From Taishania sp. (lineage in GTDB: Bacteria; Bacteroidota; Bacteroidia; Flavobacteriales_D; Crocinitomicaceae): a stretch of 64,000 nucleotides of DNA. Numbering within the stretch: the first letter of the stretch is position 1; each line of letters begins with the position of its first letter. Where the stretch lies: the NCBI GenBank assembly GCA_030150045.1, contig JASLGM010000020.1, forward strand, positions 62,001 to 126,000, in the 5' to 3' direction. The notes beneath the pieces are model-generated. The model had not been told where the DNA came from and made no database searches. It worked only from the letters and a program-made list of their open reading frames with translations. This document shows positions 33,492 to 42,806 of this stretch, in pieces. The position numbers were made by a program, and so were the translations under genes.

Positions 33492-33513
33492 AATATCTGA
33501 ATATTCAGATATT
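33492..33513. promoter_or_regulatory. Perfect 22-bp palindrome plus half-site, candidate operator
   Basis: The arms AATATCTGAAT / ATTCAGATATT form a perfect inverted repeat. A further half-site ATATTCAGAT is at 33518-33527. It lies between the divergent sugar transferase and winged-helix regulator genes, 75 bases before the regulator start. Confidence 0.65.
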
Positions 33514-33588
33514 GAAATATTCAGATTTATTTTTTTTATCCAATATATTCCATTAACTTATATAGAGAAACCTTAAAAACCATCCATT

Positions 33589-33981
33589 ATGGGCGCTACA
33601 AATTATGCTTATTACACAGACAATCAGATTGAATTATCAAACTGTTTTAAGTCACTTGGTCACCCTGCAAGGGTTGCTATTGTTGAACTATTATGCCAAT
33701 ACGAAGAAATGAACCTTTCCGATTTAAACGCATTCATACCACTCTGTCAATCCAACATTTCAAGACACTGTCGCGAATTATTTTTATCTGGGATTCTTGT
33801 TCAAACAAACATAAAAAACAAATCCTTTTACAAAATTAACCGCGAGAGATTCACTCCACTCATAAAATACTTACTTTTCGTAAGGAGTTTAAACAAACGA
33901 ATCGACATTCCTCTTTCATTTATTCACTATCATAAAACGACAGAAATTGATCCTAGAATTAAAAATTATCGAGCCTCGTGA
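33589..33981 (+). CDS. ArsR-like winged helix-turn-helix regulator
   Basis: A 130-residue transcription factor. The DNA-binding part is ELSNCFKSLGHPARVAIVELLCQYEEMNLSDLNAFIPLCQSNISRHCRELFLSGIL with a wing NIKNKSFYKINRERF, as in the ArsR/SmtB fold. Cysteines are present, but no classic ArsR metal motif (CxC) is seen, so the signal is unknown. It is divergent from the sugar transferase gene and preceded by the palindrome at 33492-33513, so autoregulation and control of the sugar transferase are plausible. No terminator follows; a repeat region comes next. Confidence 0.82.
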   Translation: MGATNYAYYTDNQIELSNCFKSLGHPARVAIVELLCQYEEMNLSDLNAFIPLCQSNISRHCRELFLSGILVQTNIKNKSFYKINRERFTPLIKYLLFVRSLNKRIDIPLSFIHYHKTTEIDPRIKNYRAS

Positions 33982-34044
33982 TATAGGAAATTTTGTTACT
34001 AATTGATTAATCCCGAAGGAAACGAACTTTATTCTCCTAGATCA

Positions 34045-34136
34045 CAATGCGTTAAGGATTGCAGTGGATAGCCCGCAGTTCCTCTCCAAAATATTTGGGA
34101 GGGACGAGGACTATGAACGAAAAGCCTGACCACGAC
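34045..34136 (-). repeat. Intergenic repeat, module 1, copy C (reversed, permuted order)
   Basis: The plus strand reads GCGTTAAGGATTGCAGTGG, the palindrome region CTCCAAAATATTTGGGAGG, then GACGAGGACTATGAACG and AAGCCTG. This is the reverse complement of most of 22150-22231, including the hairpin and a 17-base run of identity. Here module 1 lies on the other side of module 2 compared with copies A, B and D. Confidence 0.75.
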
Positions 34137-34221
34137 AAAGGAAATCTTTTCTCTTAGCAAGCTCCAATTCATAAAAAATCCTTAATGAAGGGACAAAGAA
34201 AGTTAAGATTAGAATGATCTG

Positions 34222-34366
34222 GCAGCCTTACCGGTCTACGCGTTTTAGTAAAATCCAAAAAACGGTTTCTCGTGCTGTTCGCAACGAGCTTCTCATCGTC
34301 GCAGTTGCTAACTAGCGTTCAATCCATTTTCTGTTCTTTTAGCTATCACGCTTCGCCAGGGCTGAA
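34222..34366 (-). repeat. Intergenic repeat, module 2, copy C (reversed)
   Basis: Runs from GGCAGCC to GGGCTG (145 bp), outer ends complementary. Inner arms TTTTAgTA and TAgCTAAAA pair, as do TTAGCAAC and GTTGCGAA with one mismatch. The apical loop is more diverged than in copies A, B and D. A 78-residue frame across it is not a gene. Apart from modules C and a terminator, I see nothing in 33982-34572. Confidence 0.75.
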
Positions 34367-34514
34367 ATCCGTTTGAAATAGCATCTAACGCTTGAAAGAA
34401 AATGGTATAACGGAGTACAGGAAACGCGTATTGCATCCCTGTTCTCAAATTGAACCACAATTGTTTTTTGATCCTTCTATTAAGTTTTATTATCCTAAAA
34501 GTCGTGGTAACGCC

Positions 34515-34550
34515 AAAAAAAAAAGAGGAAATGAAATGAATCATCTCCTC
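34515..34550 (-). terminator. Rho-independent terminator of the polysaccharide operon
   Basis: On the minus strand GAGGAGATGA pairs with TCATTTCCTC (one G-T pair, 34525-34550) and is followed by ten T residues. It lies 22 bases after the DegT aminotransferase stop codon. Confidence 0.9.
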
Positions 34551-34572
34551 TCAAAATATGGATGATTTTGAT

Positions 34573-35778
34573 TTATCCCATTACGGTTTCAACAGCTGAA
34601 ATCACAGTGGAAATCACTTTATCAACCTGCTCATCTGTTAAATCATAGTATACCGGCAAGGAAATTTCGTTGCTATATTTGTTCCACGTCTCTGGATAGT
34701 CTTCCATTTTATACCCTCGTTTTTTGTATGCGGTAAGAATTGGCAACGGCTGAAAATGGACGTTCACAGATACATCTTGATCAAAAATATGTTGCATAAT
34801 TTGATCTCGTTGTGCTTCAGTTGCATCCTTAATTCGCAAGAGATAAAGGTGATAACAAGTTTCCTTTTCTTCAGATATATACTTTGGAATAATTGCCCAA
34901 GGTGTCTGCTTCAAAGCATTTGTATATCTTTGGAAGATATCTTTTCTACGGTCTAAATTTTCTTGGTAACGTCCTAATTCCACCAATCCAATCGCGGCTT
35001 GTAGGTCAGTCATATTACACTTGAATCCAGGTTCTTCTACATCGTATCTCCAGTTCCCTTTTTGAGTCTTCGCTAAAGCATCTTTGTTCTGTCCATGTAA
35101 AATAAATGTACAAAAATCTTTGTAAATCTTTTCGTGATCAAAAGCTTCAGGTAAATTGAAAGTCAATGCTCCACCTTCAGCAGTTGTCAAGTTTTTAACG
35201 GCGTGAAAAGAAAAGGACGAAATATCAGCTAATGCCCCTGTACGCTTACCATTTAACGTAGCACCGAAACTGTGCGCCGCATCCGAAATCAATAAAATAC
35301 GGTTAAGTTTTTCTTGTTTCTCATTGGCAGGTGTAAACAAAGCTTGTTTTTCGGCAATAACATCAAAAATCTGTGCATAATCACATGGATACCCTGCGAT
35401 ATCAACGGCAATAATCGCTTTTGTACGTGGGGTAATTGCATTTTTTATAGCCTCAACACTAATATTAAAATCCTCTTTAGAAATATCAACCATCACTGGT
35501 GTAGCACCACTATGAATAATGACGTTGGCAGATGCACAATAAGTATATGCTGGCAAGATTACCTCATCACCAGGTTGTAGTCCCCACCAATGTAATAGGA
35601 CTTGCATCCCCATTGTCCATGAGTTTACGGCTACTGTGGTTTTAGCATCACAATATTCAGATATTCGTTTTTCGAACTCTTTTGTACGTGGTCCAGTGGT
35701 AATCCATCCACTCTTCAATGCTGCTGTTACTTCGTCAATTACTGCTTGATCAATTCTTGGCGGTGAAAATGGTATCAT
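34573..35778 (-). CDS. DegT/DnrJ/EryC1/StrS sugar aminotransferase
   Basis: A 401-residue PLP enzyme of nucleotide-sugar synthesis. Key features are GWITTGPRTKEFEKR, NSWTMGMQVLLHWWGLQPGDEVI, ISDAAHSFGA (Asp166) and SFSFHAVKNLTTAEGG with the PLP lysine Lys195. The architecture resembles ArnB/PseC-type 4-aminotransferases more than the WbpE-like enzyme at 8451, so it probably aminates a 4-keto-6-deoxy sugar, for example one made from the RfbB product. It is the last gene of the large minus-strand operon and is followed by a terminator. Confidence 0.9.
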   Translation of the reverse strand: MIPFSPPRIDQAVIDEVTAALKSGWITTGPRTKEFEKRISEYCDAKTTVAVNSWTMGMQVLLHWWGLQPGDEVILPAYTYCASANVIIHSGATPVMVDISKEDFNISVEAIKNAITPRTKAIIAVDIAGYPCDYAQIFDVIAEKQALFTPANEKQEKLNRILLISDAAHSFGATLNGKRTGALADISSFSFHAVKNLTTAEGGALTFNLPEAFDHEKIYKDFCTFILHGQNKDALAKTQKGNWRYDVEEPGFKCNMTDLQAAIGLVELGRYQENLDRRKDIFQRYTNALKQTPWAIIPKYISEEKETCYHLYLLRIKDATEAQRDQIMQHIFDQDVSVNVHFQPLPILTAYKKRGYKMEDYPETWNKYSNEISLPVYYDLTDEQVDKVISTVISAVETVMG

Positions 35779-35797
35779 ATTATTAATATATTAAATT

Positions 35798-37300
35798 TTA
35801 TTTTGAAACCCACTTGAACTTTGATTGTAACAAGTGAATCGCTTTGTTGATATAAGTCATTATGTCGTCATTCAATTTCCATTTGTAAACCCCAATAATA
35901 AATAGGGATAAAAACACAATTACTCGTAGACATATATCCAAAACTGGGTGAACAATGTTTGGGAATATCCATTCAAAAAAAGCAAGGGTAAAGATAATGA
36001 ATATTAGAATGAAAAATTGTCCCTTTTCCAATGGATGGATTTTATAGAAACGATAGACGAAGAATGTCCTTAGTACATTATAAATAATTAGTGTTATTGC
36101 TGTAGCTACAGCAGCACCTGCCATCCCGTAAATTGGAATAAAGAAATAATTTAGTGTTATGGTCAACACCAACAATAATAATGTAAACATCACGTCGTAT
36201 TTGTATTTCTTTGATGTGATTAAGATGATACCATTTAGACCAGCGTACATATCAACTATTCTTCCAATCATCAGAATTCCAAAAACAGGAATCCCCTCCA
36301 TATATTCTGATGGTAAAAAAGAGAATAAGGCAAAACGATTAATCCATATTAATGAAAAAAGCACCAAAGAAATAACTAAGCTCAATGAACTAACTTTCTT
36401 GTAGAGCTGCCCCATTTCTTTCATCTTACGTTCTTTCCAATAAACGGATATGATGGGAGAAGTTGTTCGTACGATTGATCTGTATGGCACTTGTATAGCA
36501 CTAATTAAAAATACCATCATCGAGTAAACTCCAGTTGCTTCAAGTCCTTTCATGGATGCTAACATGAGCATATCTGCTGAGACAACAATTAAGGTACCAA
36601 TGGAATTAATATAATTATATAGACTAAAACGAACAATAATTTTTTGAAATCGTTTGGGTACTGAAATAGACTTTATCGAAAAGGTTAGCTCTTGCTTATA
36701 AAAGAGGTAAATCGCTAATACAATTGTAGGTACAAAATGAGAAAATGAAAAGAGATAAAGAAAAGTTGTAAAATCTATCCAGCCAAAACCATACACACCC
36801 AAAATACATAGTAAGATGATTCGTAGTACAAAATCATTTAGAAATACGGGTAAAATATTTTTTGTTAATCCCCTTAAATAATTATCAAAAACGAGGAAAT
36901 AAACCGTCGCAATACCTATTGGGAAAATGAGATAATAATAATCAACAAAAAGCATTGAATTTTCAGAATAGTATCCTTCTATTGGCTTTCTAAACAAAAC
37001 CAACCCTCCCAAAATGATGATTAATCCTATTGTGACAATAAGTAGGTTTAGCAATAAAAACCCATAGTGGTTTTTCTCTTTATTTCTGAAAAAGGGAAAG
37101 AATTTCCAAATCGAATAAAACGCTCCAAGGTTGGAGAATTGAGCAATTAAGATTCCTACAGAAAAGATAAGATTCACCAATCCAATTTCATCCGTAGATA
37201 AAAGCAAAATAAAAAGCAATCCTTTATTCAAATACCCAATTACCATTCCTAGGTAGGAAATAATCATGGTTCCGAATGCGTCTTTTTGTAATGCCCTCAT
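35798..37300 (-). CDS. Wzx-type flippase / polysaccharide transport protein (first)
   Basis: A 500-residue MATE/MOP-superfamily membrane protein with about 14 helices (start MIISYLGMVIGYLNKGLLFILLL, end VIVFLSLFIIGVYKW). Such proteins flip undecaprenyl-linked oligosaccharides across the inner membrane. SYLGMVIGYLNKG at the N-terminus is typical of the polysaccharide biosynthesis branch. It lies 19 bases upstream of the DegT aminotransferase gene. A second flippase gene of different length is at 42807-44084 in the same operon. Confidence 0.87.
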   Translation of the reverse strand: MRALQKDAFGTMIISYLGMVIGYLNKGLLFILLLSTDEIGLVNLIFSVGILIAQFSNLGAFYSIWKFFPFFRNKEKNHYGFLLLNLLIVTIGLIIILGGLVLFRKPIEGYYSENSMLFVDYYYLIFPIGIATVYFLVFDNYLRGLTKNILPVFLNDFVLRIILLCILGVYGFGWIDFTTFLYLFSFSHFVPTIVLAIYLFYKQELTFSIKSISVPKRFQKIIVRFSLYNYINSIGTLIVVSADMLMLASMKGLEATGVYSMMVFLISAIQVPYRSIVRTTSPIISVYWKERKMKEMGQLYKKVSSLSLVISLVLFSLIWINRFALFSFLPSEYMEGIPVFGILMIGRIVDMYAGLNGIILITSKKYKYDVMFTLLLLVLTITLNYFFIPIYGMAGAAVATAITLIIYNVLRTFFVYRFYKIHPLEKGQFFILIFIIFTLAFFEWIFPNIVHPVLDICLRVIVFLSLFIIGVYKWKLNDDIMTYINKAIHLLQSKFKWVSK

Positions 37301-37355
37301 GCTTCTCTATCTATAACATATTATGGTTTGGTATGCTTTTGACAGCAAACATTTT

Positions 37356-38375
37356 TCACCTTGACATTTGCTTATTACTTTCTGATGGTCTTCTTCTCAA
37401 AAAGACAAAATGTACTATTCCTTTGAGATAACCCAATCCATAAGAAATATGTAAGATAGGGAAAGTTTTAGCGATAGATAAAAAAGGAACTTCATTATCT
37501 TCATTCGTTATTTTATTAGAGATATAAAGCACCAAACCAATGTAAGAAATCAATGGAATAGAAAAAAACAATCCGACTCCATTTCCTAGTGTCCAACTTA
37601 GCAAAACCATAAATAAGTAAATAACAAAAGCAGGTGGAACTAATTGCCTTGCTGTTGTTACAGCTTGATGCTTCTGATTGACATATACTTTCCAATATCC
37701 ATACTGACTAAATTGTTTCCACAAATTTTTATAATTACCTCTTACGTAATATTTCAAGGAAATATCTGCATCAAAGAATATTTTTCCTCCTGCATTTGTA
37801 ACACGGTAATTAAAATCATCATCTTGATTTCGGATAAGTTCCTCATCAAAAAAACCAATTTTTTCAAATACCCAATAGGGATACATCGGACTCGTTACTG
37901 TATCTGTATATCCAGATTCATTCAGTGTTCTAAAATTACCTATCCCCATTCCTAAAGATGTTCCCATGGCCTTTGAAATGATTCGTCCTGTTTGATTGAT
38001 ATATACGTTGTCAATTTTTCCGCCTACACACCAAACAGAAGGATCCTTCTGAAGCTTTTGAAGACAACTAGAAATATAATTTTTTGAAATGATGTGTCTT
38101 GCTCCAATAATTTGTACATAATCACACGCAGAAGCATAAATCCCTAAATTAAACGCATAAGGAGTTAACATCTTCGAATTTTCAATAATTTCAAGTGTGG
38201 GAAAGGACTTCTTAAGGTTTTGAATCTTTTCTATAGTTCCATCTGTACTCATTCCATCCACTACAAAAACGGAGACAGAAGCTTCATCAGGTAAATATGC
38301 ATCGTAAATAGCTTCTATGCACTCTTCAATGTAAGGAGCTTCGTTTCTACAAGGTATAACAACAGAAATTTTCAT
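37356..38375 (-). CDS. Family 2 glycosyltransferase with membrane tail
   Basis: A 339-residue GT2 enzyme. The GT-A domain begins ISVVIPCRNEAPYIEECIEAI, with VVDGMSTDGT for nucleotide-sugar binding and RNQDDDFNYRVTNAGGKI in the acceptor region. The metal-binding DxD equivalent is not clear by eye. After YYVRGNYKNLWKQFSQYGYWK come two or three hydrophobic segments (FVIYLFMVLLSWTLG, FFSIPLISYIGLVLYI). This layout resembles ExoA-type transferases of exopolysaccharide synthesis that act at the membrane. The sugar is unknown. Confidence 0.88.
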   Translation of the reverse strand: MKISVVIPCRNEAPYIEECIEAIYDAYLPDEASVSVFVVDGMSTDGTIEKIQNLKKSFPTLEIIENSKMLTPYAFNLGIYASACDYVQIIGARHIISKNYISSCLQKLQKDPSVWCVGGKIDNVYINQTGRIISKAMGTSLGMGIGNFRTLNESGYTDTVTSPMYPYWVFEKIGFFDEELIRNQDDDFNYRVTNAGGKIFFDADISLKYYVRGNYKNLWKQFSQYGYWKVYVNQKHQAVTTARQLVPPAFVIYLFMVLLSWTLGNGVGLFFSIPLISYIGLVLYISNKITNEDNEVPFLSIAKTFPILHISYGLGYLKGIVHFVFLRRRPSESNKQMSR

Positions 38376-38415
38376 TATTGCTTTAGATTAAACGTAAAGA
38401 AAAAGAAGGAACAAT

Positions 38416-39654
38416 CTACTGTTTATTTATATTTCTTAACCTTCTGTTTGTTTTGTGATATCTCATCACAAAACAAAACGCAAAGCTAAAAAAAACAATA
38501 CCACTTTGTCTTTGCAGAATAGATTCGAAAAGTAAATTAAACATCAAACAAAGTGAAAAAACTATTAGAAAATTATTTTTATTTAATATACCAACTATCA
38601 ATGGATAAAAAACAATTATTAACAACACTATGAACCCGAAAAATCCAATCTCAAGCCAAGTTTGTAAATATTGGTTATGGGGATTGAGATTCTGTTCAGC
38701 CAAGTCATTTAATCCGATATTTTGAAGTTTCTTTTGAAGAAATCCATCAACATTTCCTGTTCCGATTCCTAGAGGATATTCTTTAACTCCTTGCATTGTA
38801 ACCGTCCACAGTATTAATCTTGAATTTGATCCCGAATAATTTTCGTTAGCATTCTCCTGTAAAAATGCCTCTGGATTTTCAATATAAGTCATCATCTTAT
38901 CTTTAGCATCAATAAACTCCCATTTTACATGCGGTTCAAATGTGATAATGGTAACTAATAATAACGGGAGAATTATGGCTGAAATAAAAGCTGCAATTTT
39001 ACCAAACCTTCTATTAACAATAATTAAGGCAAAGTAAACAATCATAAAAAGAAGAAATATTATACCTGCCAGACTCAAACTTAGAAAGATAAAGATGATA
39101 AATAAAGTAGATAAAATGTAAGAGGTTCTCAATCTCAAGAAAGCAATCCTATGTAAATAACAAACACATAATAAAGCAATTGAAAAATAAATACTCGCAT
39201 ATGAAGGATGATGAATATATGAAAAAACACCTGTAACCCAACATGTTTCTTCATGTACTTTGAAATAACATTGTGCACTGTTTATGAGCCCTAAAAAGCC
39301 AAGCATCAAAACAGATAGAACAAAAGTAATAGCAGGTGTTTTAAACGATATCCCATTTTTCAATGAAAATGAAAAAAGAATTGGAAATATAGCAAAAGAT
39401 AACTTATACTCTAAATACTTATTAGCCAATTCACTATCCCTTGTAAACAGAGTGTAAAATAGATAAAACAAATAGAATAAAATGAACAAAACATTCATTA
39501 AGTTCAATTTAAATGTAAACTCCTTTCTAATTAAACCTACAATTACAATTATCGCAAGAATTGCAATTCCTATTGCCGAAAATTTTGGAACCAACAAAAT
39601 TATTGCAATGAGAATATTAATATAGCCTAAATAATATGTTTCAAATTTTTTCAT
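38416..39654 (-). CDS. O-antigen ligase/polymerase-type membrane protein (first)
   Basis: A 412-residue protein with about eleven helices and a large periplasmic loop (about 245-330) that holds SNSRLILWTVTMQGVKEYPLGIGTGNVDGFL and NPHNQYLQTWLEIG, the Wzy_C signature shared by WaaL ligases and Wzy polymerases. The two activities cannot be told apart by sequence alone. It lies just upstream of the GT2 gene and downstream of three GT4-like genes. A second protein of the same kind is at 44068. Confidence 0.86.
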   Translation of the reverse strand: MKKFETYYLGYINILIAIILLVPKFSAIGIAILAIIVIVGLIRKEFTFKLNLMNVLFILFYLFYLFYTLFTRDSELANKYLEYKLSFAIFPILFSFSLKNGISFKTPAITFVLSVLMLGFLGLINSAQCYFKVHEETCWVTGVFSYIHHPSYASIYFSIALLCVCYLHRIAFLRLRTSYILSTLFIIFIFLSLSLAGIIFLLFMIVYFALIIVNRRFGKIAAFISAIILPLLLVTIITFEPHVKWEFIDAKDKMMTYIENPEAFLQENANENYSGSNSRLILWTVTMQGVKEYPLGIGTGNVDGFLQKKLQNIGLNDLAEQNLNPHNQYLQTWLEIGFFGFIVLLIIVFYPLIVGILNKNNFLIVFSLCLMFNLLFESILQRQSGIVFFSFAFCFVMRYHKTNRRLRNINKQ

Positions 39655-39659
39655 CTTAG

Positions 39660-40673
39660 CTATGAAAGATCTTTGTAAAATTGATAAAATGACGCAATTG
39701 AATTTTCTCGAGTTACCTTCTGAACTAGTTCATTATTTCTCCTTGAGACCTCTTCATTATCCAATTCGACAGCTTCAATGAAAGGATTAATATTTTCTTT
39801 TAAAACTATTCCATTATCCCCGTCTACTATCCACTCTCTATTAGCTGGAATATTTGAAACAACAGGAATACACCCTGCAGACATAGCTTCTAACAAACTC
39901 ACAGAAGTACCATCACTAGCCGGAATAGTAATATAAATCAATGCACTTTCATATTGCTTTCTGTTTTCCTCATTAGATAACCAACCTAAAAAAGAAATTT
40001 TACTTTCAAGTTTATATTCTTTTACAATTTGCGCTAAAGTTTCTGTATCCGGCCCGTTTGCAGCAATCTTTAAATGATAATCTGGAAAAGATTTGGAGAA
40101 CTCTGAAAACAAATCGATTATTTTTCCGATGTTATATAAAGGTTTATGAAGCCGATTAGAAAAGATTACTTTTTCTTTTAATTTCGGTTTGACTAATTGT
40201 ATTCCATATTGAATCCATTCATAATGTTTATTAGGAACAATTTCTTTCATCTTACTTATCATTACCTTAGCATCAGCCGTAATTATATTCGCGTTTTGCA
40301 ACGTTTTTTTTACAATGTAATAATATAATTTATTAATAAACGGAAGAACTAATACGTCAGACCCCCAAGCTGTTAACACAACTTTAACCCCCTCTTTCTT
40401 CGCAATCTTTGATATCCAAAATGAATTTCTTGTAACTTGATGAATATGAATTACACTTGGCTTCAATTCTCTTAATATACTTACTCCTTGTTTGTATGAT
40501 TTGTAGAGTTTAAAAGGGTTGTTATATTTGAAATTAATAGTAAATGTTTTTCTACAATTACTTATTTCCAAATTTTCATTTCCCATATAAAAATGCTCAA
40601 CACCATCAATCTTAAAATCGTTGATATACGTAATTACATGTGTAGAATTACTACCTATATGAAGAATCTTCAT
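39660..40673 (-). CDS. Family 4 glycosyltransferase
   Basis: A 337-residue GT-B fold enzyme. The N-terminal domain has KPSVIHIHQVTRNSFWISKIAKKEGVKVVLTAWGSDVLVLP, and the C-terminal domain has LKIAANGPDTETLAQIVKEY and the retaining-GT4 block SDGTSVSLLEAMSAGCIPVVSNIPANREWI (nucleotide-sugar binding). Its start overlaps the end of the next GT4 gene by four bases. The sugar and linkage are unknown. Confidence 0.9.
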   Translation of the reverse strand: MKILHIGSNSTHVITYINDFKIDGVEHFYMGNENLEISNCRKTFTINFKYNNPFKLYKSYKQGVSILRELKPSVIHIHQVTRNSFWISKIAKKEGVKVVLTAWGSDVLVLPFINKLYYYIVKKTLQNANIITADAKVMISKMKEIVPNKHYEWIQYGIQLVKPKLKEKVIFSNRLHKPLYNIGKIIDLFSEFSKSFPDYHLKIAANGPDTETLAQIVKEYKLESKISFLGWLSNEENRKQYESALIYITIPASDGTSVSLLEAMSAGCIPVVSNIPANREWIVDGDNGIVLKENINPFIEAVELDNEEVSRRNNELVQKVTRENSIASFYQFYKDLS

Positions 40674-41881
40674 GCGATAACTTTATGAATTAATCCTTTC
40701 AGTTTATTAACTTGAAATTGTCTATGAAATGTAAGTCGTGTATCTTCACATAATTCAAGCTGACAATTATTTACCCAATCTTTATAAGCTTTTTGAATAG
40801 CAGAACAATTTCCTTCAACATCATCAAATTCTGCAACATATCCTATTTTACAATTATTCACAAGCATCGCAGCCACATCATCTGTGTCAACAAAAGCTAA
40901 AATTGGTCTGCCTGCTGAAAGATAATCAAATAATTTCCCTGTATATACCCCTTTACGAGATGAACGAGGATTAATTAGCAAATTAACATCCATGCTCATC
41001 ATTTTTTTAATCGCATCTAAATAAGGTAAGGCAACATGATGATAAACTTTATCTTTTAAATGTCTCGAAACTTCAAAATTTGATGAAGCTCCAAAAACAT
41101 GAAATTCAAAATCAAAATCAGAGTTATCTTTAACAATTTTCTCTAATGCTTTAAAAAAATAAACAGGTTTGATTTCGCCATAAAATGTGCCAAAATATCC
41201 AATTGTGAATTTATCATTACGTTTGTAACATGGTGTTATTTCATGATTAAATCCATTTCTAACCTCTTCATAAAATGGAATACTAGGACACAGTTTTTTA
41301 AAATCATTAAGTATAGGTAAACTTACTGTCGTAAGAGCAGTAGCATTATCGCTTACTTCTTTCTCAATCTTTTTATATAATGATTTTAGATTTGATGGAG
41401 CACCAGGATTCTTAGTCATTTCATCTCGCATGTCAGCAATCCATTTCACATCAGGGAATTTTTTCACAAATGATGAAGCTATTTGATGTGTTTCATGAGG
41501 TGAATAACTACTAATGATGCATGAATAAGTACTTAATAAATGACTCTTTTCTATTCTTTCCAACGTTTCCTTCTTCCATTTTTTCAATGGTGATTTACTC
41601 ACTTTCGAAAGTAAAACTATTGCTGCCGTCTTAAAAAGATGTTTCCATTTACCATCTCTTGAATTATGTTTAAATAATTCTTTCCATGATTTAGATTTAA
41701 TGTAATTTACTGAAATACTATCATTTAAAATTATTTTACTATCTCGATTAGAAATAGTAAAAACTTCAACATTAAACTCATCAGAAAGGTATTGAGCAAA
41801 TGAATACATACGATTAGTTGCAACTCCTTGAATTGGCGGAAACCAAGTTGTAATCAATGCTATTTTTTTTCTATCACTCAT
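40670..41881 (-). CDS. Glycosyltransferase, GT4-like
   Basis: A 403-residue GT-B enzyme starting IALITTWFPPIQGVATNRMYSFAQYLS, the usual GT4 N-terminus. The middle holds WIADMRDEMTKNPG. The C-terminal donor domain has FTIGYFGTFYGEIKPVYFFKALEKI, VNLLINPRSSRKGVYTGKLFDYLSAGRPILAFVDTDD. It resembles enzymes acting early in lipid-linked glycan assembly; the sugar is unknown. It overlaps both neighbours (four and eight bases), so the three transferase genes are translated together. Confidence 0.88.
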   Translation of the reverse strand: MSDRKKIALITTWFPPIQGVATNRMYSFAQYLSDEFNVEVFTISNRDSKIILNDSISVNYIKSKSWKELFKHNSRDGKWKHLFKTAAIVLLSKVSKSPLKKWKKETLERIEKSHLLSTYSCIISSYSPHETHQIASSFVKKFPDVKWIADMRDEMTKNPGAPSNLKSLYKKIEKEVSDNATALTTVSLPILNDFKKLCPSIPFYEEVRNGFNHEITPCYKRNDKFTIGYFGTFYGEIKPVYFFKALEKIVKDNSDFDFEFHVFGASSNFEVSRHLKDKVYHHVALPYLDAIKKMMSMDVNLLINPRSSRKGVYTGKLFDYLSAGRPILAFVDTDDVAAMLVNNCKIGYVAEFDDVEGNCSAIQKAYKDWVNNCQLELCEDTRLTFHRQFQVNKLKGLIHKVIA

Positions 41882-42782
41882 AAAACGACTTTAACTCACC
41901 ATACAGCTTTCCAAGTACCATGTCCTTATTATACTCTCCTAAATAATAATCTGAATTCTCTTTATTTGGTGTTAGCCCTCTACTTTTTACTTTATTTATC
42001 ACCATTTTGAAAACATCATGTAGATTTTCATTATTAGAAGTAAATGCTTTATCAAATGGTTGAGAAGCTATTACCTCACAACCTAAACTCATTGCTTCAA
42101 TTACACTTGATGAATATCCATCATGTTCAGTTAATCTTAAAAAAATTGGATGACTACTCATCATTTGATACATTTCATCACTACTCACCCAACCTAAAAG
42201 GAAAACATTGTGCGGTAGATCCATATAATAACTAGTCGTTCCTACTATATGAAAACTAACTTCAGGATTAGAAATAGCTAGTTCAATTATTTTATTTAAT
42301 CCATAAAAGTCTTCTCGATTTTTTGCTATATAACTCAAAACTTGAATAGATGAATAATTAGTTAGAACGACCTTTTTTTCATCTAAATATTTATATGAGT
42401 TTTCAATTGCAGAAACACCAATATTTTGAAGTTCCTCTTTTAACCACTTGGCATCGGTAACATTATGAGCGTAATTAACATATTTTCTTAAAATCTGGTT
42501 ATTTTCATATCGTTGAGTAGCTAACAAAACATCAGTGCCCACCCATTGCATCCAAAGTTTTTTGTGCCATTTCATTACATAATTAAGTGTACCACTATTA
42601 TCCGTGACACCATTTACAGATAAAACACCATCTACAAAAGGCAACAAAAAGAAAAATTTCATTTTAGCGAACACAGAAGAATAAGTGTCAATAAACAAAA
42701 ATTCGTCTTTACCACTATAACCATTAATATCTTTTACTAATCGTTTAGAAAACAATGGTAGTCCCAGTATAATTACTTTCAT
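41874..42782 (-). CDS. Putative glycosyltransferase, GT-B fold
   Basis: A 302-residue protein from the ATG at 42782 (a frame two codons longer would use TTG). The C-terminal half has VLSYIAKNREDFYGLNKIIELAISN, FHIVGTTSYYMDLPHNVFLLGWVS and LRLTEHDGYSSSVIEAMSLGCEVIAS, the nucleotide-sugar part of GT4-type enzymes. The N-terminal half is less typical (IILGLPLFSKRLVKDING, WMQWVGTDVLLATQRY). It overlaps the next gene by eight bases. A glycosyl transfer role is likely; the sugar is unknown. Confidence 0.82.
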   Translation of the reverse strand: MKVIILGLPLFSKRLVKDINGYSGKDEFLFIDTYSSVFAKMKFFFLLPFVDGVLSVNGVTDNSGTLNYVMKWHKKLWMQWVGTDVLLATQRYENNQILRKYVNYAHNVTDAKWLKEELQNIGVSAIENSYKYLDEKKVVLTNYSSIQVLSYIAKNREDFYGLNKIIELAISNPEVSFHIVGTTSYYMDLPHNVFLLGWVSSDEMYQMMSSHPIFLRLTEHDGYSSSVIEAMSLGCEVIASQPFDKAFTSNNENLHDVFKMVINKVKSRGLTPNKENSDYYLGEYNKDMVLGKLYGELKSFYE

Positions 42783-42806
42783 TATCAATTAATAATTTTA
42801 AAACGC

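Noticed and set aside
34308..34544. 78-residue frame on the minus strand
   Set aside because: It runs through repeat module 2 of copy C and the terminator region; the sequence is explained by the repeat and has no protein-like features.
33982..34572. CRISPR array or insertion sequence in the long gene-free stretch
   Set aside because: No regularly spaced direct repeats and no transposase frame or terminal inverted repeats typical of an IS; the structure is the two-module hairpin repeat.
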